From Rhodopseudomonas pentothenatexigens (GTDB taxonomy: Bacteria > Pseudomonadota > Alphaproteobacteria > Rhizobiales > Xanthobacteraceae), in the NCBI RefSeq assembly GCF_900218015.1, contig NZ_UFQQ01000002.1:16787-80786 (forward strand): 64,000 nucleotides of DNA. The letters are read 5' to 3'. The translations under genes were made by a program, and so were the position numbers. Positions 48,271 to 58,741 of the stretch are shown here, one piece after another (the first letter of the stretch is position 1; each line of letters begins with the position of its first letter). The notes beneath the pieces are model-generated. The model was given only the letters and a program-made list of their open reading frames with translations. It was not told the DNA's origin and made no database searches.

Positions 48271-49038
48271 TCAACTGATCGTCGCGCCGCCGTCGATCAC
48301 GATGGTCTGGCCGGTGGTGAAGGTGCCGGCCTTGGAGGCGAGGAAGATCGCGGCGCCGGCGATTTCGTCGGGCTCGCCGATCCGCTGCAACGGCGAGCGC
48401 GCGGTCGAGGCTTTCAGCGTCTCCGGGTTCTCCCACAGCGCACGGGCGAAGTCGGTCTTGATCAGGCCGGGCGCGATGCAATTGACGCGGATGTTGTGCT
48501 CGCCGTACTCGCAAGCCAAATTGCGCGCGAGCTGCATGTCGGCGGCCTTGGAGATGCAATAGGCGCCGATCACGGTCGAGCCCTTAAGGCCGCCGATCGA
48601 CGACACGATGGTGATCGAACCATCCTTGCGCTCGATCATCTGCGGCACCACTTCGCTGATCAGCCAGTGGTTGGCGACGATGTTGTTGTCGAGGATCTTG
48701 CGGAACTGATCGTCGTTGATGCCGGCCTGCGGGCCGTAATACGGGTTCGACGCGGCGTTGCAGACCAGCGCGTCGATCTTGCCGAAGGCTTGCGTCGCTT
48801 CCTGCGCCAGACGCTTGAGATCGTCCTTGCTGGAAATGTTGGCGGCCAGCGCCAGCGCGGTGCCTGCGCCGTGCTTGTCGTTGATGGTCTTCGCCACCAC
48901 ATCGCAGGCGTCCTGCTTGCGCGACGAGATCACCACCTTGGCGCCGTGCTCGGCCATCCGCTCGGCGATCGCCTTGCCGATGCCGCGCGACGATCCGGTG
49001 ATGACGGCGACTTTGCCGCTGAGGTCGAACAAGTTCAT
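48271..49038 (-). CDS. Short-chain dehydrogenase/reductase
   Basis: The 255-residue SDR has the NAD(P)-binding motif TGSSRGIG (about residues 14-21), NAAS, the catalytic Ser before GAYCISK (YxxxK) and a glycine-rich end IDGGATIS. It starts at ATG 49038 (MNLFDLSGKVAVITG); the open frame runs further upstream but into repeat 49078-49160. SDRs of this kind oxidise secondary alcohols or reduce ketones, often in fatty-acid or aromatic catabolism. It is on the same strand as the histidine phosphatase gene. Confidence 0.92.
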   Translation of the reverse strand: MNLFDLSGKVAVITGSSRGIGKAIAERMAEHGAKVVISSRKQDACDVVAKTINDKHGAGTALALAANISSKDDLKRLAQEATQAFGKIDALVCNAASNPYYGPQAGINDDQFRKILDNNIVANHWLISEVVPQMIERKDGSITIVSSIGGLKGSTVIGAYCISKAADMQLARNLACEYGEHNIRVNCIAPGLIKTDFARALWENPETLKASTARSPLQRIGEPDEIAGAAIFLASKAGTFTTGQTIVIDGGATIS

Positions 49039-49077
49039 GTTTCTCTCCCGTTGTGAGTGCTGTTGATTATTGCAGTT

Positions 49078-49160
49078 CGTCATTGCGAGGAGCGAAGTGA
49101 CGAAGCAATCCAAGCTCAGTGCATTCGGCCCTGGATTGCTTCGCTTCGCTCGCAATGACG
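49078..49160. repeat. Dispersed palindromic repeat, CGTCATTGCGAG family
   Basis: Second copy of the family described at 10593-10708. Here it is 83 bp and nearly a perfect hairpin, ending CGCTCGCAATGACG. It lies between the SDR and the phosphatase. Confidence 0.8.
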
Positions 49161-49191
49161 GTGAGACTTGTCAGGCGCACGAATAAAGCGC

Positions 49192-49947
49192 TTAGGCCAG
49201 CTTACTCGGCGTCGCCAATTCAGGGCCCGCCGGCTGATGCATCGCGGCGTGCGACGGATCGGCGATCCAGGGCTGCTGGTTGACCATCGGAATCCGCCAG
49301 CCCTCGTGACCGTTGGAGGCCATGTGGTCGAGCCGGGTGATCGAGCAATTGTCGATGGTGAAGGCCAGCCCCCGCTCCGGCTGATCGCGCAGCGCCAGGC
49401 CGATCGCCGCCTTGATGGTGCCGCCGTGCGCGACCGCGACGATGTCGCCGCCGGGATGCGCGGCCGAAATCCGCGCGATCGCCCGCTTGGTGCGCCGGTA
49501 CAGATCCATGAAGCTCTCGCCGTTCGGCGCCGGCTCGTCGATCGGCGCGAACCAGAACGTGGACAGATTGGGCGGCAGCTTGGCGAAGAACGCGGCGCGG
49601 TTGGTGCCCTGCCAGTCGCCGAGATGCTGCTCGTTGAGATCGGCGTCGTGGGTGACGGTGTCCGGTCGCGGGAAGCCGGTGGCGAAGATCGCCTCGGCGG
49701 TCATGTGGGTACGCTTCAGCTTGCTCGCGTACCACACCGCGTTCTGCGGCAGCACCCGGCTGACCGCATCGAACACCACCTTGTCGCTGCAGTCGCAATC
49801 GATGTCGATCTGGCCGTAGATGTTGCCGCCGTCGCTGCGCACCGGCGCATGCCGCACCCACCACCACCGGGTCGCGGTCACGCCGGCGGGCACCGAATGC
49901 TGGGCGACGAACGGTTTGTCGTTGGAAGACGGCGGCACGTTCGTCAT
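49192..49947 (-). CDS. Histidine phosphatase family protein
   Basis: The 251-residue protein has a phosphoglycerate-mutase-like core. The active-site motif RHG appears as VRHAPV, a variant in which the Gly is Ala, as in some phosphatases of this superfamily. A second conserved His is in VAVAHGGTIKAA and an Arg in SKLKRTHMTAE. The substrate is not known; it is unlikely to be a glycolytic mutase. It starts MTNVPPSSNDKPF. It shares a direction with the SDR gene at 48271 and is divergent from the SDR at 50103. Confidence 0.85.
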   Translation of the reverse strand: MTNVPPSSNDKPFVAQHSVPAGVTATRWWWVRHAPVRSDGGNIYGQIDIDCDCSDKVVFDAVSRVLPQNAVWYASKLKRTHMTAEAIFATGFPRPDTVTHDADLNEQHLGDWQGTNRAAFFAKLPPNLSTFWFAPIDEPAPNGESFMDLYRRTKRAIARISAAHPGGDIVAVAHGGTIKAAIGLALRDQPERGLAFTIDNCSITRLDHMASNGHEGWRIPMVNQQPWIADPSHAAMHQPAGPELATPSKLA

Positions 49948-50102
49948 GCGAGAAAATCCTTCAATCCGGCGATAAGTCGCTGTACGTCAGACCTCGCATC
50001 GCCTCAAGTCACTTGTGTGTCGGACGCGCGGTGCCGATCGAACGATCGTCGTTCCAATTCCGTCAAGCGGCAAACGCCGAAACGATCAGCAGGGAGCAAC
50101 GC

Positions 50103-50888
50103 ATGGGCCGCCTCGAAGGCAAATCCATCATCATCACCGGTGCCGGCAGCGGCATCGGCCGCGCCGCATCATTGCTGTTCACCAAGGAAGGCGCACAACT
50201 GATCGCGGTCGATCGCACCGAAGGCGTGCAGGAGACGGTCGAGCAGGTGCGCAAGGCCGGCGGCACTGCCGAGGCGGTGATGGCTGACGCCGGCTCCGAG
50301 GACGACGTGAAGGGCTTCGTCGCCAAGGCGCTCTCGGCCTATGGCAAGCTCGACGGCATCTGGGCCAACGCCGGCATCAGCGGCGGCCTGGTGCCTCTGC
50401 CCGAACAGACGCCGGAGCATTGGCAGGAGATCCTGCGCGTCAACCTGATCGGTCCGTTCCTGGCGATCAAGCACACCATGCCGCATCTGATCAAACAGGG
50501 CCATGGCGCGATCCTGTGCACTGCCTCCGTCGCTGGATTGAAAAGCGGCGCGTCGGGTCATCCTTACGCCGCGTCGAAGGCCGGCGTGATCAGCCTGGTG
50601 CAGACCACCGCCTACTCGCTGTCCGGCACCGGCGTGCGCATCAACGCGGTGTGCCCGGGCCTGATCGAAACCGGCATGACCAAGCCGGTGTTCGACGGCG
50701 CCCGCGCCCGCGGCACCGATCACAAGATCGGTCAGCTCAACCCGCTGAAGCGCGCCGGCCAGCCGCACGAACTCGCCACCATGGGCCTGTTCCTGCTCAG
50801 CGACGAAGCATCTTACGTCAACGGCCAGGCCTTCCCGGTCGACGGCGGCCTGACCGCGTCGATGCCGTATGCGGGCAAGCCGATCTGA
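50103..50888 (+). CDS. Short-chain dehydrogenase/reductase
   Basis: The 261-residue SDR has TGAGSGIGRAAS as the cofactor motif, NAGIS, and the catalytic PYAASK (YxxxK). The end VDGGLTASMPYAGKP is family-like. I start it at ATG 50103, with AGGGAGC 6 nt before it; a longer frame upstream lies in leader. It is divergent from the histidine phosphatase gene. The physiological substrate is unknown; its neighbours suggest a catabolic role on alkyl or hydroxy-acyl compounds. Confidence 0.92.
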   Translation: MGRLEGKSIIITGAGSGIGRAASLLFTKEGAQLIAVDRTEGVQETVEQVRKAGGTAEAVMADAGSEDDVKGFVAKALSAYGKLDGIWANAGISGGLVPLPEQTPEHWQEILRVNLIGPFLAIKHTMPHLIKQGHGAILCTASVAGLKSGASGHPYAASKAGVISLVQTTAYSLSGTGVRINAVCPGLIETGMTKPVFDGARARGTDHKIGQLNPLKRAGQPHELATMGLFLLSDEASYVNGQAFPVDGGLTASMPYAGKPI

Positions 50889-50927
50889 GACGGGGTAGTT
50901 AGCGAAGCCGCCGCTCCAGACACAACC

Positions 50928-51024
50928 GTCATCCCCGCGTATGCGGGGATCCAGTATTCCGGGAGCTCTTAATGACAAAGACGCACTGGGATACTGGGTC
51001 GCCCGGACAAGCCGGGCGATGACG
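50928..51024. repeat. Dispersed palindromic repeat, GTCATCCCCGC family
   Basis: It starts GTCATCCCCGCGTATGCGGG and ends GGGCGATGACG. The outer arms match the GTCAT...ATGAC pattern of the other families, with a different core. Confidence 0.7.
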
Positions 51025-51056
51025 ACCTTTTCTTGAGATCAATATCGCGATTTCGC

Positions 51057-51172
51057 CATTCCGGGCGCCGCGTGAAAAGAGCGAACCCGAAATCTCTTTG
51101 TGACTGGCACTCGTTTCTTATCAACACGGGATTCCAGGTCTGCACACCTTCGGCGTGCATCCCGGGATGACG
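51057..51172. repeat. Diverged palindromic repeat, CATTCCGGG family
   Basis: It begins CATTCCGGGCGCCGCGTGAA and ends CCCGGGATGACG, with internal GAACCCGAAATCTC and GGGATTCCAGG arms. It looks like a degraded relative of the repeat at 48150-48249. Confidence 0.6.
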
Positions 51173-51187
51173 TTGGCGAAAGCAATA

Positions 51188-51222
51188 AGAAAGGCGCGAT
51201 CCTCGCGGACCGCGCCTTTTTC
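51188..51222. terminator. Bidirectional terminator between convergent genes
   Basis: The hairpin AAGGCGCG / CGCGCCTT has a 12-nt loop and T runs on both sides, so it can end transcripts from either strand, chiefly the phosphotransferase gene at 51238. Confidence 0.8.
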
Positions 51223-51237
51223 ATTCTCGAAATTCGC

Positions 51238-52296
51238 TTATTTCGCGCCCGCCTTCTGCGCGAACTCCCACGACAATTGCGCCATCGGCACGGTGCGGGC
51301 GGCGGATTCCTTGGCCTTGTCGGAGGCGGCAGTGCCGTCGCGGACGCGGCCGGCGATGCCCGCCAGAATGCCGGCGAGGCGGAAGGTGTTATAGGCCAGA
51401 TACCAGTTCAGGTCCGGCACACCGGCGATGCCCGCGGCCTTGCAATAGATCTCGGCGGCCTGCTCCAGCGTCGGCAGATTCAGCGCCTTCAGATCGGCCT
51501 CGGCGAGGCCCGGCATCGCCCACTGCATCAACAGATAGGTGAAGTCGGCCATCGGATCGCCGAGCGTCGACAGCTCCCAATCCAGCACCGCCAGCACACG
51601 CGGCTCGGTGGCATGGAAAATCATGTTGTCGAGCCGGTAATCGCCGTGCACCACCGACACCCGCTCCTGCACCGGCAGCGTGCTCGGCAGCCATTCCATC
51701 AGCCGCTCCATCTCCGGTATGGGCTCGGCCACCGACGCCTTGTACTGCTTGCTCCAGCGGTCGACTTGACGAGCGAAGTAATTGCCCGGCTTGCCGAAGT
51801 CGCCGAGACCGATCTTCTCCGGATCGTAGCTGTGGAGCTGCGCCAGGGTCTCGATCTTGGCCTTGAAGATCGCCCAGCGCGACTCCGGCGTCTGGGTCGG
51901 CAGGGTCGGATCCCAGAACACCCGGCCCTCTTCCATCGACATGATGTAGAACGACACGCCGATCACCGAGTCGTCGGTGCACAGCGCATAGGCCTTGGCG
52001 ACCGGAAACCCCTGTTTGCCGAGCGCGGCGATGACGCGGAATTCGCGATCGACCGCGTGCGCCGACGGCAGCAGCTTGCCGAACGGCTTGCGCCGCATCA
52101 CGTAGGAACGGTTCGGGGTGACGAGCTTGTAGGTCGGGTTGGACTGCCCACCCCTGAACTGCTGAACCTCGAGCGGGCCCTGATAGCCCTCGACATTCGA
52201 CTGCATCCATTCGGCGAGGCGGGCCTCGTCGACACGATGCCGCTCCTCGACCGGCTTGGTGCCGGTGTAATCGTCGTCGTTTCGCATCCCGACCAA
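51238..52296 (-). CDS. Phosphotransferase (APH-like kinase, ACAD10/11 kinase-type)
   Basis: The 352-residue protein has the kinase catalytic motif VVHGDYRLDNMIF (HxDxxxxN) and the metal-binding Asp in LAVLDWELSTLGDP. It looks like the kinase half of ACAD10/11, and of LvaA-type proteins that phosphorylate 4-hydroxyacyl-CoA. I start it at TTG 52296: AAGGAG lies exactly 6 nt before, while the next ATG (52287) is too far. It lies next to the acyl-CoA dehydrogenase (52451-53683), with a repeat between them, so both may act on one hydroxy-acid pathway. Confidence 0.85.
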   Translation of the reverse strand: MVGMRNDDDYTGTKPVEERHRVDEARLAEWMQSNVEGYQGPLEVQQFRGGQSNPTYKLVTPNRSYVMRRKPFGKLLPSAHAVDREFRVIAALGKQGFPVAKAYALCTDDSVIGVSFYIMSMEEGRVFWDPTLPTQTPESRWAIFKAKIETLAQLHSYDPEKIGLGDFGKPGNYFARQVDRWSKQYKASVAEPIPEMERLMEWLPSTLPVQERVSVVHGDYRLDNMIFHATEPRVLAVLDWELSTLGDPMADFTYLLMQWAMPGLAEADLKALNLPTLEQAAEIYCKAAGIAGVPDLNWYLAYNTFRLAGILAGIAGRVRDGTAASDKAKESAARTVPMAQLSWEFAQKAGAK

Positions 52297-52355
52297 GTGA
52301 CGCTCCTTGTTCTTGTTCGCGCGTTACGCGCCGCGCGTTTCGACAATCCCAAAAC

Positions 52356-52428
52356 AGTCATACCCGGGCCTGACCCGGGTATCCATCTTTTCAAGAGATG
52401 CATCGCCGGATCAAGTCCGGCGATGACG
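52356..52428. repeat. Dispersed palindromic repeat, GTCATACCCGGG family
   Basis: It starts GTCATACCCGGGCCTGACCC and ends GGCGATGACG; the arm CCGGATCAAGTCCGG is like the copy at 34922-35010. It lies between the dehydrogenase and phosphotransferase genes. Confidence 0.7.
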
Positions 52429-52450
52429 TTTTTGTCCGCCTTGCGCGCGG

Positions 52451-53683
52451 TCAGTGCGCCGCGTTGGCGTATTTCTTCATCTCCAGCCGGGCGATGGCGC
52501 GGTTGTGCACCTCGTCCGGACCGTCGGCGAGCCGCAGCGTGCGGATGTTGGCGTAATCCTTGGCGAGACCCGCGTCGTCGGACACGCCGGCGCCGCCGAA
52601 CGCCTGGATCGCTTCGTCGATGATGCGCTGCGCCATCCGCGGCGCCGCCACCTTGATCATCGCGATCTCGAGCTGCGCGGTCTTGTTGCCGACCTTGTCC
52701 ATCATGTCGGCGGCCTTGAGGCACAAGAGGCGATTCATCTCGATGTCGATGCGGGCTTCGGCGATCCGCTGCTCCCACACCGAGAACTCGATGATCCGCT
52801 TGCCGAACGCGACACGCGACTGCAGCCGCTTGACCATCTTCTCCAGCGCCTCTTCGGCCTTGCCGATGGTGCGCATGCAGTGATGGATGCGACCCGGGCC
52901 GAGCCGGCCCTGTGCGATTTCGAAGCCGCGGCCCTCGCCGAGCAAGAGGTTCGACGCCGGCACGCGGACGTTCTCCAGCTTGACCATGCCGTGGCCGTGC
53001 GGCGCGTCGTCGAAGCCGAACACCGGCAGCATCTTTTCGATGGTGATGCCGGGGGTGTCGAGCGGCACCAGGATCTGCGACTGCTGCTGATGACGCGCGG
53101 CGTTCGGATCGGTCTTGCCCATCACGATCGCGATCTTGCAGCGCGGATCGCCGACGCCCGACGACCACCATTTGCGGCCGTTGATGACGTAGTGATCGCC
53201 ATCCTTCTCGATCCGGGTCTCGATGTTGGTGGCGTCCGACGAGGCCACCGCCGGCTCGGTCATCAGGAACGCCGAGCGGATCTCGCCGGCCATCAGCGGC
53301 CGCAGCCACTTCTGCTTCTGCTCCTTGGTGCCGTAGCGGAACAGCACTTCCATGTTGCCGGTGTCCGGCGCCGAGCAATTGAACACTTCCGAGGCCCAGG
53401 AAATGTGGCCCATCTGCTCGGACAGCAGCGCGTATTCGAGGTTGGTCAGCCCCGCGCCGTGGAATTCGTCGTCGTCATGCGAAGACGGCGGCAGGAACAG
53501 GTTCCACAGCCCCTCGGCCTTGGCCTTGGCCTTCAGTTCCTCCAGCACCGGGATCACCTTCCAGCGTTCGCCCTCGGCGTCCTGCTGCTTGTAGATCGGC
53601 ACCGCGGGGCGCACTTGGTCGTTCATGAACTTGGTGACGCGGTCCAGCCACTCGCGCTGGCGATCGGACATCGTGAAATCCAT
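52451..53683 (-). CDS. Acyl-CoA dehydrogenase (ACAD10/11-like)
   Basis: The 410-residue flavoprotein has the acyl-CoA dehydrogenase fold: [15 protein letters not shown], then [11 protein letters not shown], the FAD-site region [15 protein letters not shown], and a C-terminal helix domain. These features fit the ACAD10/11 subgroup. I start it at ATG 53683 ([14 protein letters not shown]). The next gene is an ACAD10/11-type kinase, whereas in animals both activities are in one protein. The pair may break down 4-hydroxy fatty acids through a phospho intermediate. Confidence 0.9.
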   Translation of the reverse strand: MDFTMSDRQREWLDRVTKFMNDQVRPAVPIYKQQDAEGERWKVIPVLEELKAKAKAEGLWNLFLPPSSHDDDEFHGAGLTNLEYALLSEQMGHISWASEVFNCSAPDTGNMEVLFRYGTKEQKQKWLRPLMAGEIRSAFLMTEPAVASSDATNIETRIEKDGDHYVINGRKWWSSGVGDPRCKIAIVMGKTDPNAARHQQQSQILVPLDTPGITIEKMLPVFGFDDAPHGHGMVKLENVRVPASNLLLGEGRGFEIAQGRLGPGRIHHCMRTIGKAEEALEKMVKRLQSRVAFGKRIIEFSVWEQRIAEARIDIEMNRLLCLKAADMMDKVGNKTAQLEIAMIKVAAPRMAQRIIDEAIQAFGGAGVSDDAGLAKDYANIRTLRLADGPDEVHNRAIARLEMKKYANAAH

Positions 53684-53864
53684 CAGGCGATCCTCACTGT
53701 TTTCCCAGACTGTTGTGACCGACGGGGTGGCGGCACTGTCGTCCTGCCGCATCGCGCCCGCAAGTCGGATTTCCGCCCCGCACCGCCCGACAGCCGGGCG
53801 GCCACGAACCGCGAAAACGAAGCTGCCGGCGCCTCAGCGCCGACGGCGCATTGACTTCCGGCTG

Positions 53865-53880
53865 TGAAACGATAGTTTCA
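53865..53880. promoter_or_regulatory. Candidate TetR operator
   Basis: TGAAACGATAGTTTCA is a perfect inverted repeat with 6-bp arms, in the 242-bp gap between the divergent acyl-CoA dehydrogenase and TetR genes. It is in the expected place for the TetR protein to control both. Confidence 0.5.
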
Positions 53881-53925
53881 TACAGCTGTTTGAATTGCAA
53901 GAACGATGATTTCCCGCGGAGCGGC

Positions 53926-54597
53926 ATGTCCACCGACACTACACGCAGTGCGATCCTGACCGCCGCCGAACGGCTGTACGCCGAGCGCGGCTTCGGCGAC
54001 GTCACGTTGCGCGACATCGTCGCCACCGCCGGAGTCAACCTCGCCGCGGTGAACTATCACTTCGGCTCCAAGGACGAACTGATCGCCGAGCTGTTCGTGA
54101 CTCGCTCGATCGTCACCAATCGCCAGCGCCTCAACGAATTGAAGGCCGCGGAATCCGCCGGCGGCGGCCGCGCGCCGATCGAAGCGGTGCTGCGGGCCCT
54201 GGTCGGTCCGACCTTGCGCGGGTGCCTCGGTCCGGACAGCCAGCGCTCGGATGCCGCGCGCTTCATGATCCGCGCCGCGATCGAAACCATCCCGCCGATC
54301 CGCAAGATCAAGAACCGCGAGATCGATCATTTGCGCAAATTCGCCGCCGCGATGCGGCGCTCGCTTCCCGGCAAGCCCGACGCGGAGATCTATTGGGGGC
54401 TGCACTTCGCGCTCGCAATGGCGCAGCAGACGGTGCGCGACAGCGAGCGCCTGCTGCGGCTGTCGGAAGGCGCCTGCGATCTCGACGACGTCGACGGCGT
54501 GATCGACCGCGTCGTCGCGGTTGCGTCGCTGGCGCTGAAGACGAACATGACCGGCGAGGCCGAGGCTGCCGAAAGAGCCGAGGCGCGGAAGCGGTAA
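53926..54597 (+). CDS. TetR-family transcriptional regulator
   Basis: The 223-residue protein begins with a TetR HTH (AILTAAERLYAERGFGDVTL, DIVATAGVNLAAVNYHFGSK), followed by a helical ligand domain. I start it at ATG 53926 (MSTDTTRSAIL); the frame is open further upstream. It is divergent from the acyl-CoA dehydrogenase gene with a palindrome at 53865-53880 between them. An acyl-CoA-type effector is likely but not shown. Confidence 0.9.
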   Translation: MSTDTTRSAILTAAERLYAERGFGDVTLRDIVATAGVNLAAVNYHFGSKDELIAELFVTRSIVTNRQRLNELKAAESAGGGRAPIEAVLRALVGPTLRGCLGPDSQRSDAARFMIRAAIETIPPIRKIKNREIDHLRKFAAAMRRSLPGKPDAEIYWGLHFALAMAQQTVRDSERLLRLSEGACDLDDVDGVIDRVVAVASLALKTNMTGEAEAAERAEARKR

Positions 54598-54630
54598 TCC
54601 CGCTCACTCGAGGCGATGCGGCGCACGATT

Positions 54631-54712
54631 CGTCATTGCGAGCGAAGCGAAGCAATCCAGAGCCACGCGCGTGACCCTGGATTGCTTCGTCGCTTCGCTC
54701 CTCGCAATGACA
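54631..54712. repeat. Dispersed palindromic repeat, CGTCATTGCGAG family
   Basis: Third copy of the family at 10593-10708 and 49078-49160, 82 bp, beginning CGTCATTGCGAGCGAAGCGA and ending CTCGCAATGACA. It lies between the TetR and livF genes, which converge. Confidence 0.8.
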
Positions 54713-54745
54713 GCGAACGGACGCGGCTAACGGAAAGTGCGCGTC

Positions 54746-55494
<749 letters not shown>

Positions 55495-55498
<4 letters not shown>

Positions 55499-56265
55499 AC
55501 TTGCTCCTCGCCGAGATAGGCTTCGATCACTTTCGGATTGCCCTTGATCTCGTCGGGCACGCCCTGCGCGATGACGCGGCCGCCGGCCAGCACGGTGATG
55601 CGGTCGGCCAGCGAGAACACCACGTGCATGTCGTGCTCGATGATCACGATCGTCATGCCCGACTGCTTGATCTGCCGCAGGATGTCGATGGTGACGTTCG
55701 TGTCGGCCCGCGCCATGCCGGCGGTCGGCTCGTCGAGCAGCAGCAGTTTCGGCTTCTGCACCAGGCCCATCACCAGTTCGAGCCGGCGCTTGTCGCCACG
55801 GGAGAGCGCGCCGGCCAGATGATACAGATGCTCGCCGAGGCCGCGCTCGCGCAGCGCCTGGACGGCGCGCTGGCCGATCTCGCCCTGCTCGTCGAACCGC
55901 GACACCAACTTGAGCCGGAACGCGCCGTCCTGGTGCGACAGCATCGCCATCATGACGTTTTCCAGCACGGTCAGATCGCCGAAGATCTCCGGCGTCTGGA
56001 ACACCCGGGCTACCCCGAGCTGGTTGATCTCGTAGGGCTTCAGCCCGGTGAGCTCGGTGCCGTGGAACATCACCTTGCCTTGCGTCGGCGGCAGCACGCC
56101 GACGCAGACGTTGAGCAGCGTCGATTTGCCCGCACCGTTGGGACCGATGATGGCGTGGGTCTCGCCCTCGCGGATGTCGAGATGCACGTCGGCCAGAGCA
56201 TGCAGGCCCGCGAACGTCTTGTGGACGTGATCGATGTGCAGAACGATGTCGCTGTTCACGTTCAT
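55495..56265 (-). CDS. livG: Branched-chain-type ABC transporter ATPase (LivG)
   Basis: The 256-residue ATPase has Walker [10 protein letters not shown] and Walker [12 protein letters not shown], and the H-loop IEHDMH. The signature motif is [10 protein letters not shown] instead of LSGGQ or LSYGQ, so it is atypical. It overlaps livM (4 bp) and livF (4 bp), which supports strict co-translation. It partners LivF as the motor of the transporter. Confidence 0.9.
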
Positions 56266-57485
56266 GGCGCGGTGGCTCTCGCTTTCTTCTCGGCGGCTTT
56301 CTTCTCGATCTCGGAGGTGCGGTCGTGCGCCGGCATCTCCTCGATCACCATTTCGCCGAGACCGTCACGCTGCGGCGAGTCGCCCAGCGACTTGACCTTC
56401 GGAGTGTGCTTCAGGCCGATCAGCCGGTTGATGCCTTCCATGATGCCACCCGGCAGGAAGATCACCACCGCCATGAACAGCAGCCCGAGGGTGAGCTGCC
56501 AACCTTCGCCGACGAAAAGGCTCAGCGTCTTCACCACCCCCTCGCGCACCGCATCGGGCAGGAACGCGAACACCGACATCAGTTGGTGCTCGTTGTAGGC
56601 CGAGAAGATGTTCTCGAAATATTTGATGATGCCGGTGCCGAGCACCGGGCCGAGCAGCGTGCCGGCGCCGCCGAGGATGGTCATCAGCACCACCTCGCCG
56701 GAGGCGGTCCACTGCATCCGCTCGGCGCCGGCCAGCGGATCGGTCGCCGCCAGCAGAGCCCCGGCGAGACCGGCGAACATGCCGGAGATCACGAACGCGG
56801 ACAAAAGATACGGCCGGGTCGAGTAGCCGGTGTAGCCCATCCGGTTCTGGTTGGACTTGATGGCGCGCAGCGTCATGCCGAACGGCGAGCGAAAGATCGC
56901 AATCGACAGACCGAACGCCGCCACCAGCACCGCACCGCAGATGTAGAACCCGGTCCAGCCGGTGATCTGCATTCCGAACAGCGACGGCATCGGTGAGACG
57001 TAGCCGATCGCGGCGTCGAGCACCCGCGGATCGTTGCGGAGCACGCGCAGGCCGGTCTCGCCGTTGGTGATCGGCGTCAGCACCGAATAGGCCATATTGT
57101 AGCACATCTGGGCGAACGCCAGCGTCAGGATCGAGAAGTAGATGCCGGAGCGGCGTAGGCTGACGAAGCCGATCGCCAGCGCCAGCAGCCCGGCCAGCAC
57201 CACCGACAGCGCCACCGCCGGCAGCAGGTCCATCGACACCAGCTTGAACGACCACACCGCGGCGTAGGAGCCGACGCCGAGGAACGCGGCGTGGCCGAAC
57301 GACAGATAGCCGGTGAGGCCAAACAGGATGTTGAAGCCGATCGCGAAGATGCCGTAGATCGCGAACTTCTGCAGCAGATCCGGATAGCCGGCGCCGATCG
57401 GGGTGAAGATGACCGGCCCCAGCGCCACCATGATGGCGAAGCCGATCAGCAGCGCGATGTCGGCGAGTTTGGAGGTGTGCTTCAT
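56262..57485 (-). CDS. livM: Branched-chain-type ABC transporter permease (LivM)
   Basis: The 407-residue membrane protein has about nine hydrophobic helices and the conserved [20 protein letters not shown] and [20 protein letters not shown] segments of LivM permeases. It overlaps livG and lies 4 bp after livH. The C-terminal tail is charged and probably cytoplasmic. It starts [20 protein letters not shown]. Confidence 0.9.
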   Translation of the reverse strand: MKHTSKLADIALLIGFAIMVALGPVIFTPIGAGYPDLLQKFAIYGIFAIGFNILFGLTGYLSFGHAAFLGVGSYAAVWSFKLVSMDLLPAVALSVVLAGLLALAIGFVSLRRSGIYFSILTLAFAQMCYNMAYSVLTPITNGETGLRVLRNDPRVLDAAIGYVSPMPSLFGMQITGWTGFYICGAVLVAAFGLSIAIFRSPFGMTLRAIKSNQNRMGYTGYSTRPYLLSAFVISGMFAGLAGALLAATDPLAGAERMQWTASGEVVLMTILGGAGTLLGPVLGTGIIKYFENIFSAYNEHQLMSVFAFLPDAVREGVVKTLSLFVGEGWQLTLGLLFMAVVIFLPGGIMEGINRLIGLKHTPKVKSLGDSPQRDGLGEMVIEEMPAHDRTSEIEKKAAEKKARATAP

Positions 57486-57489
57486 CGGA

Positions 57490-58497
57490 TCAGCTCTCCA
57501 TTACGCCCTTGCGTCCCAGCAATCCGCGCGGACGCACCAACAACACCACCACGGCGACCAGATAGATGATGATCTGGTCGATGCCCGGCAGCAGCGCCTT
57601 GATCTCATTCATGGAGGCGAACGACTGCAGGATGCCGAGCAGGAAGCCGGCCAGCACCGCCCCCGGCAGCGATCCCATGCCGCCGACCACCACGACCACG
57701 AACGACAGCACCAGGAAATCCATGCCCATGTGATAGTCGGGCGGCACGATCGGCGTGTACATCACGCCGGCGAGACCGGCGACGACCGCGGCGAGCCCGA
57801 ACACGATGGTGAAGCGCCGCTCGATATTGATGCCGAGCAGGCCGACGGTCTCGCGGTCCTGCATGCCGGCGCGCACCACCATGCCGAAGGTGGTGAGCTG
57901 CAAAAATGCGAACACTCCACCGATGACCACCAGCGAGAAGCACAGATAGACGATCCGCCAGTACGGATAAACGATCGCCTCGGTGATCTGGAACGAGCCG
58001 GAGAACAGCGCCGGTGCCGATTGCGCGATCGGGTTGGCGCCGAAGAAGTGCTTGACGATTTCCTGCAGCACGATAGCGAGGCCGAACGTGACCAGGATCT
58101 GGTCGGCGTGCGGCCGCTTGTAGAAGAACCGGATCAGGCCGCGCTCGATCAGGATGCCGATCAGCAGCATCACCGGGATCGCCAACAAGATCGACACCGG
58201 AACCGAATAGTCGATCAGCACCTTGCCCCAATCGCCGAGCATCGCCTGGACGTAGGGAGTCTTGACCTCCAGCGGCGAGCCCCACGGAGTCGTCCGCGTC
58301 GGGTCGACCTTGACGATCTCCAGGGTCAGCAGCTTGTTGAACACCACGGCGCAGAACGCGCCGAGCATGAACAGCGCGCCGTGGGCGAAGTTCACCACGC
58401 CGAGCGTGCCGAAGGCCAAGGTCAGCCCGAGCGCGATCAGCGCATAGGCCCCTCCTTTGTCGAGGCCGTTCAGGATCTGCAGAACGATCGCGTCCAT
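57490..58497 (-). CDS. livH: Branched-chain-type ABC transporter permease (LivH)
   Basis: The 335-residue permease has about eight hydrophobic helices, [20 protein letters not shown]-like segment ([20 protein letters not shown]) near residue 23, and the conserved [20 protein letters not shown] loop for contact with the ATPases. It is 4 bp before livM and 244 bp after the binding-protein gene. It starts [20 protein letters not shown]. Confidence 0.92.
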   Translation of the reverse strand: MDAIVLQILNGLDKGGAYALIALGLTLAFGTLGVVNFAHGALFMLGAFCAVVFNKLLTLEIVKVDPTRTTPWGSPLEVKTPYVQAMLGDWGKVLIDYSVPVSILLAIPVMLLIGILIERGLIRFFYKRPHADQILVTFGLAIVLQEIVKHFFGANPIAQSAPALFSGSFQITEAIVYPYWRIVYLCFSLVVIGGVFAFLQLTTFGMVVRAGMQDRETVGLLGINIERRFTIVFGLAAVVAGLAGVMYTPIVPPDYHMGMDFLVLSFVVVVVGGMGSLPGAVLAGFLLGILQSFASMNEIKALLPGIDQIIIYLVAVVVLLVRPRGLLGRKGVMES

Positions 58498-58741
58498 GCG
58501 TGGTCAATCTCCCCTGTGTCCGCGGCGCCATCGGCGCGCGTCCATCGAAATCCCCCGACGACCGACCCCGGCCGCCAGGCCAATACAAACTCGGCAGTCG
58601 CGCGCAGCTCGAACGATCGCACCGGGCGCGCGTAAAAGGCATTGCTTACGAGACACGTGGCGGTCGGCCGCGCCCGAGGCTCAGCCGACCGGTCACGCTT
58701 CTGCTCGCCGGGCCGCGGGTGCGCAGCCAGGCTCGATCAGA

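Larger units (their letters stand above)
50889..51237. other. Intergenic region with two palindromic repeats and a terminator
   Basis: These 349 bases hold no gene. They contain repeat 50928-51024, repeat 51057-51172 and the terminator 51188-51222. The SDR gene ends on the left and the phosphotransferase gene ends on the right, so the region separates convergent genes. Confidence 0.7.
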
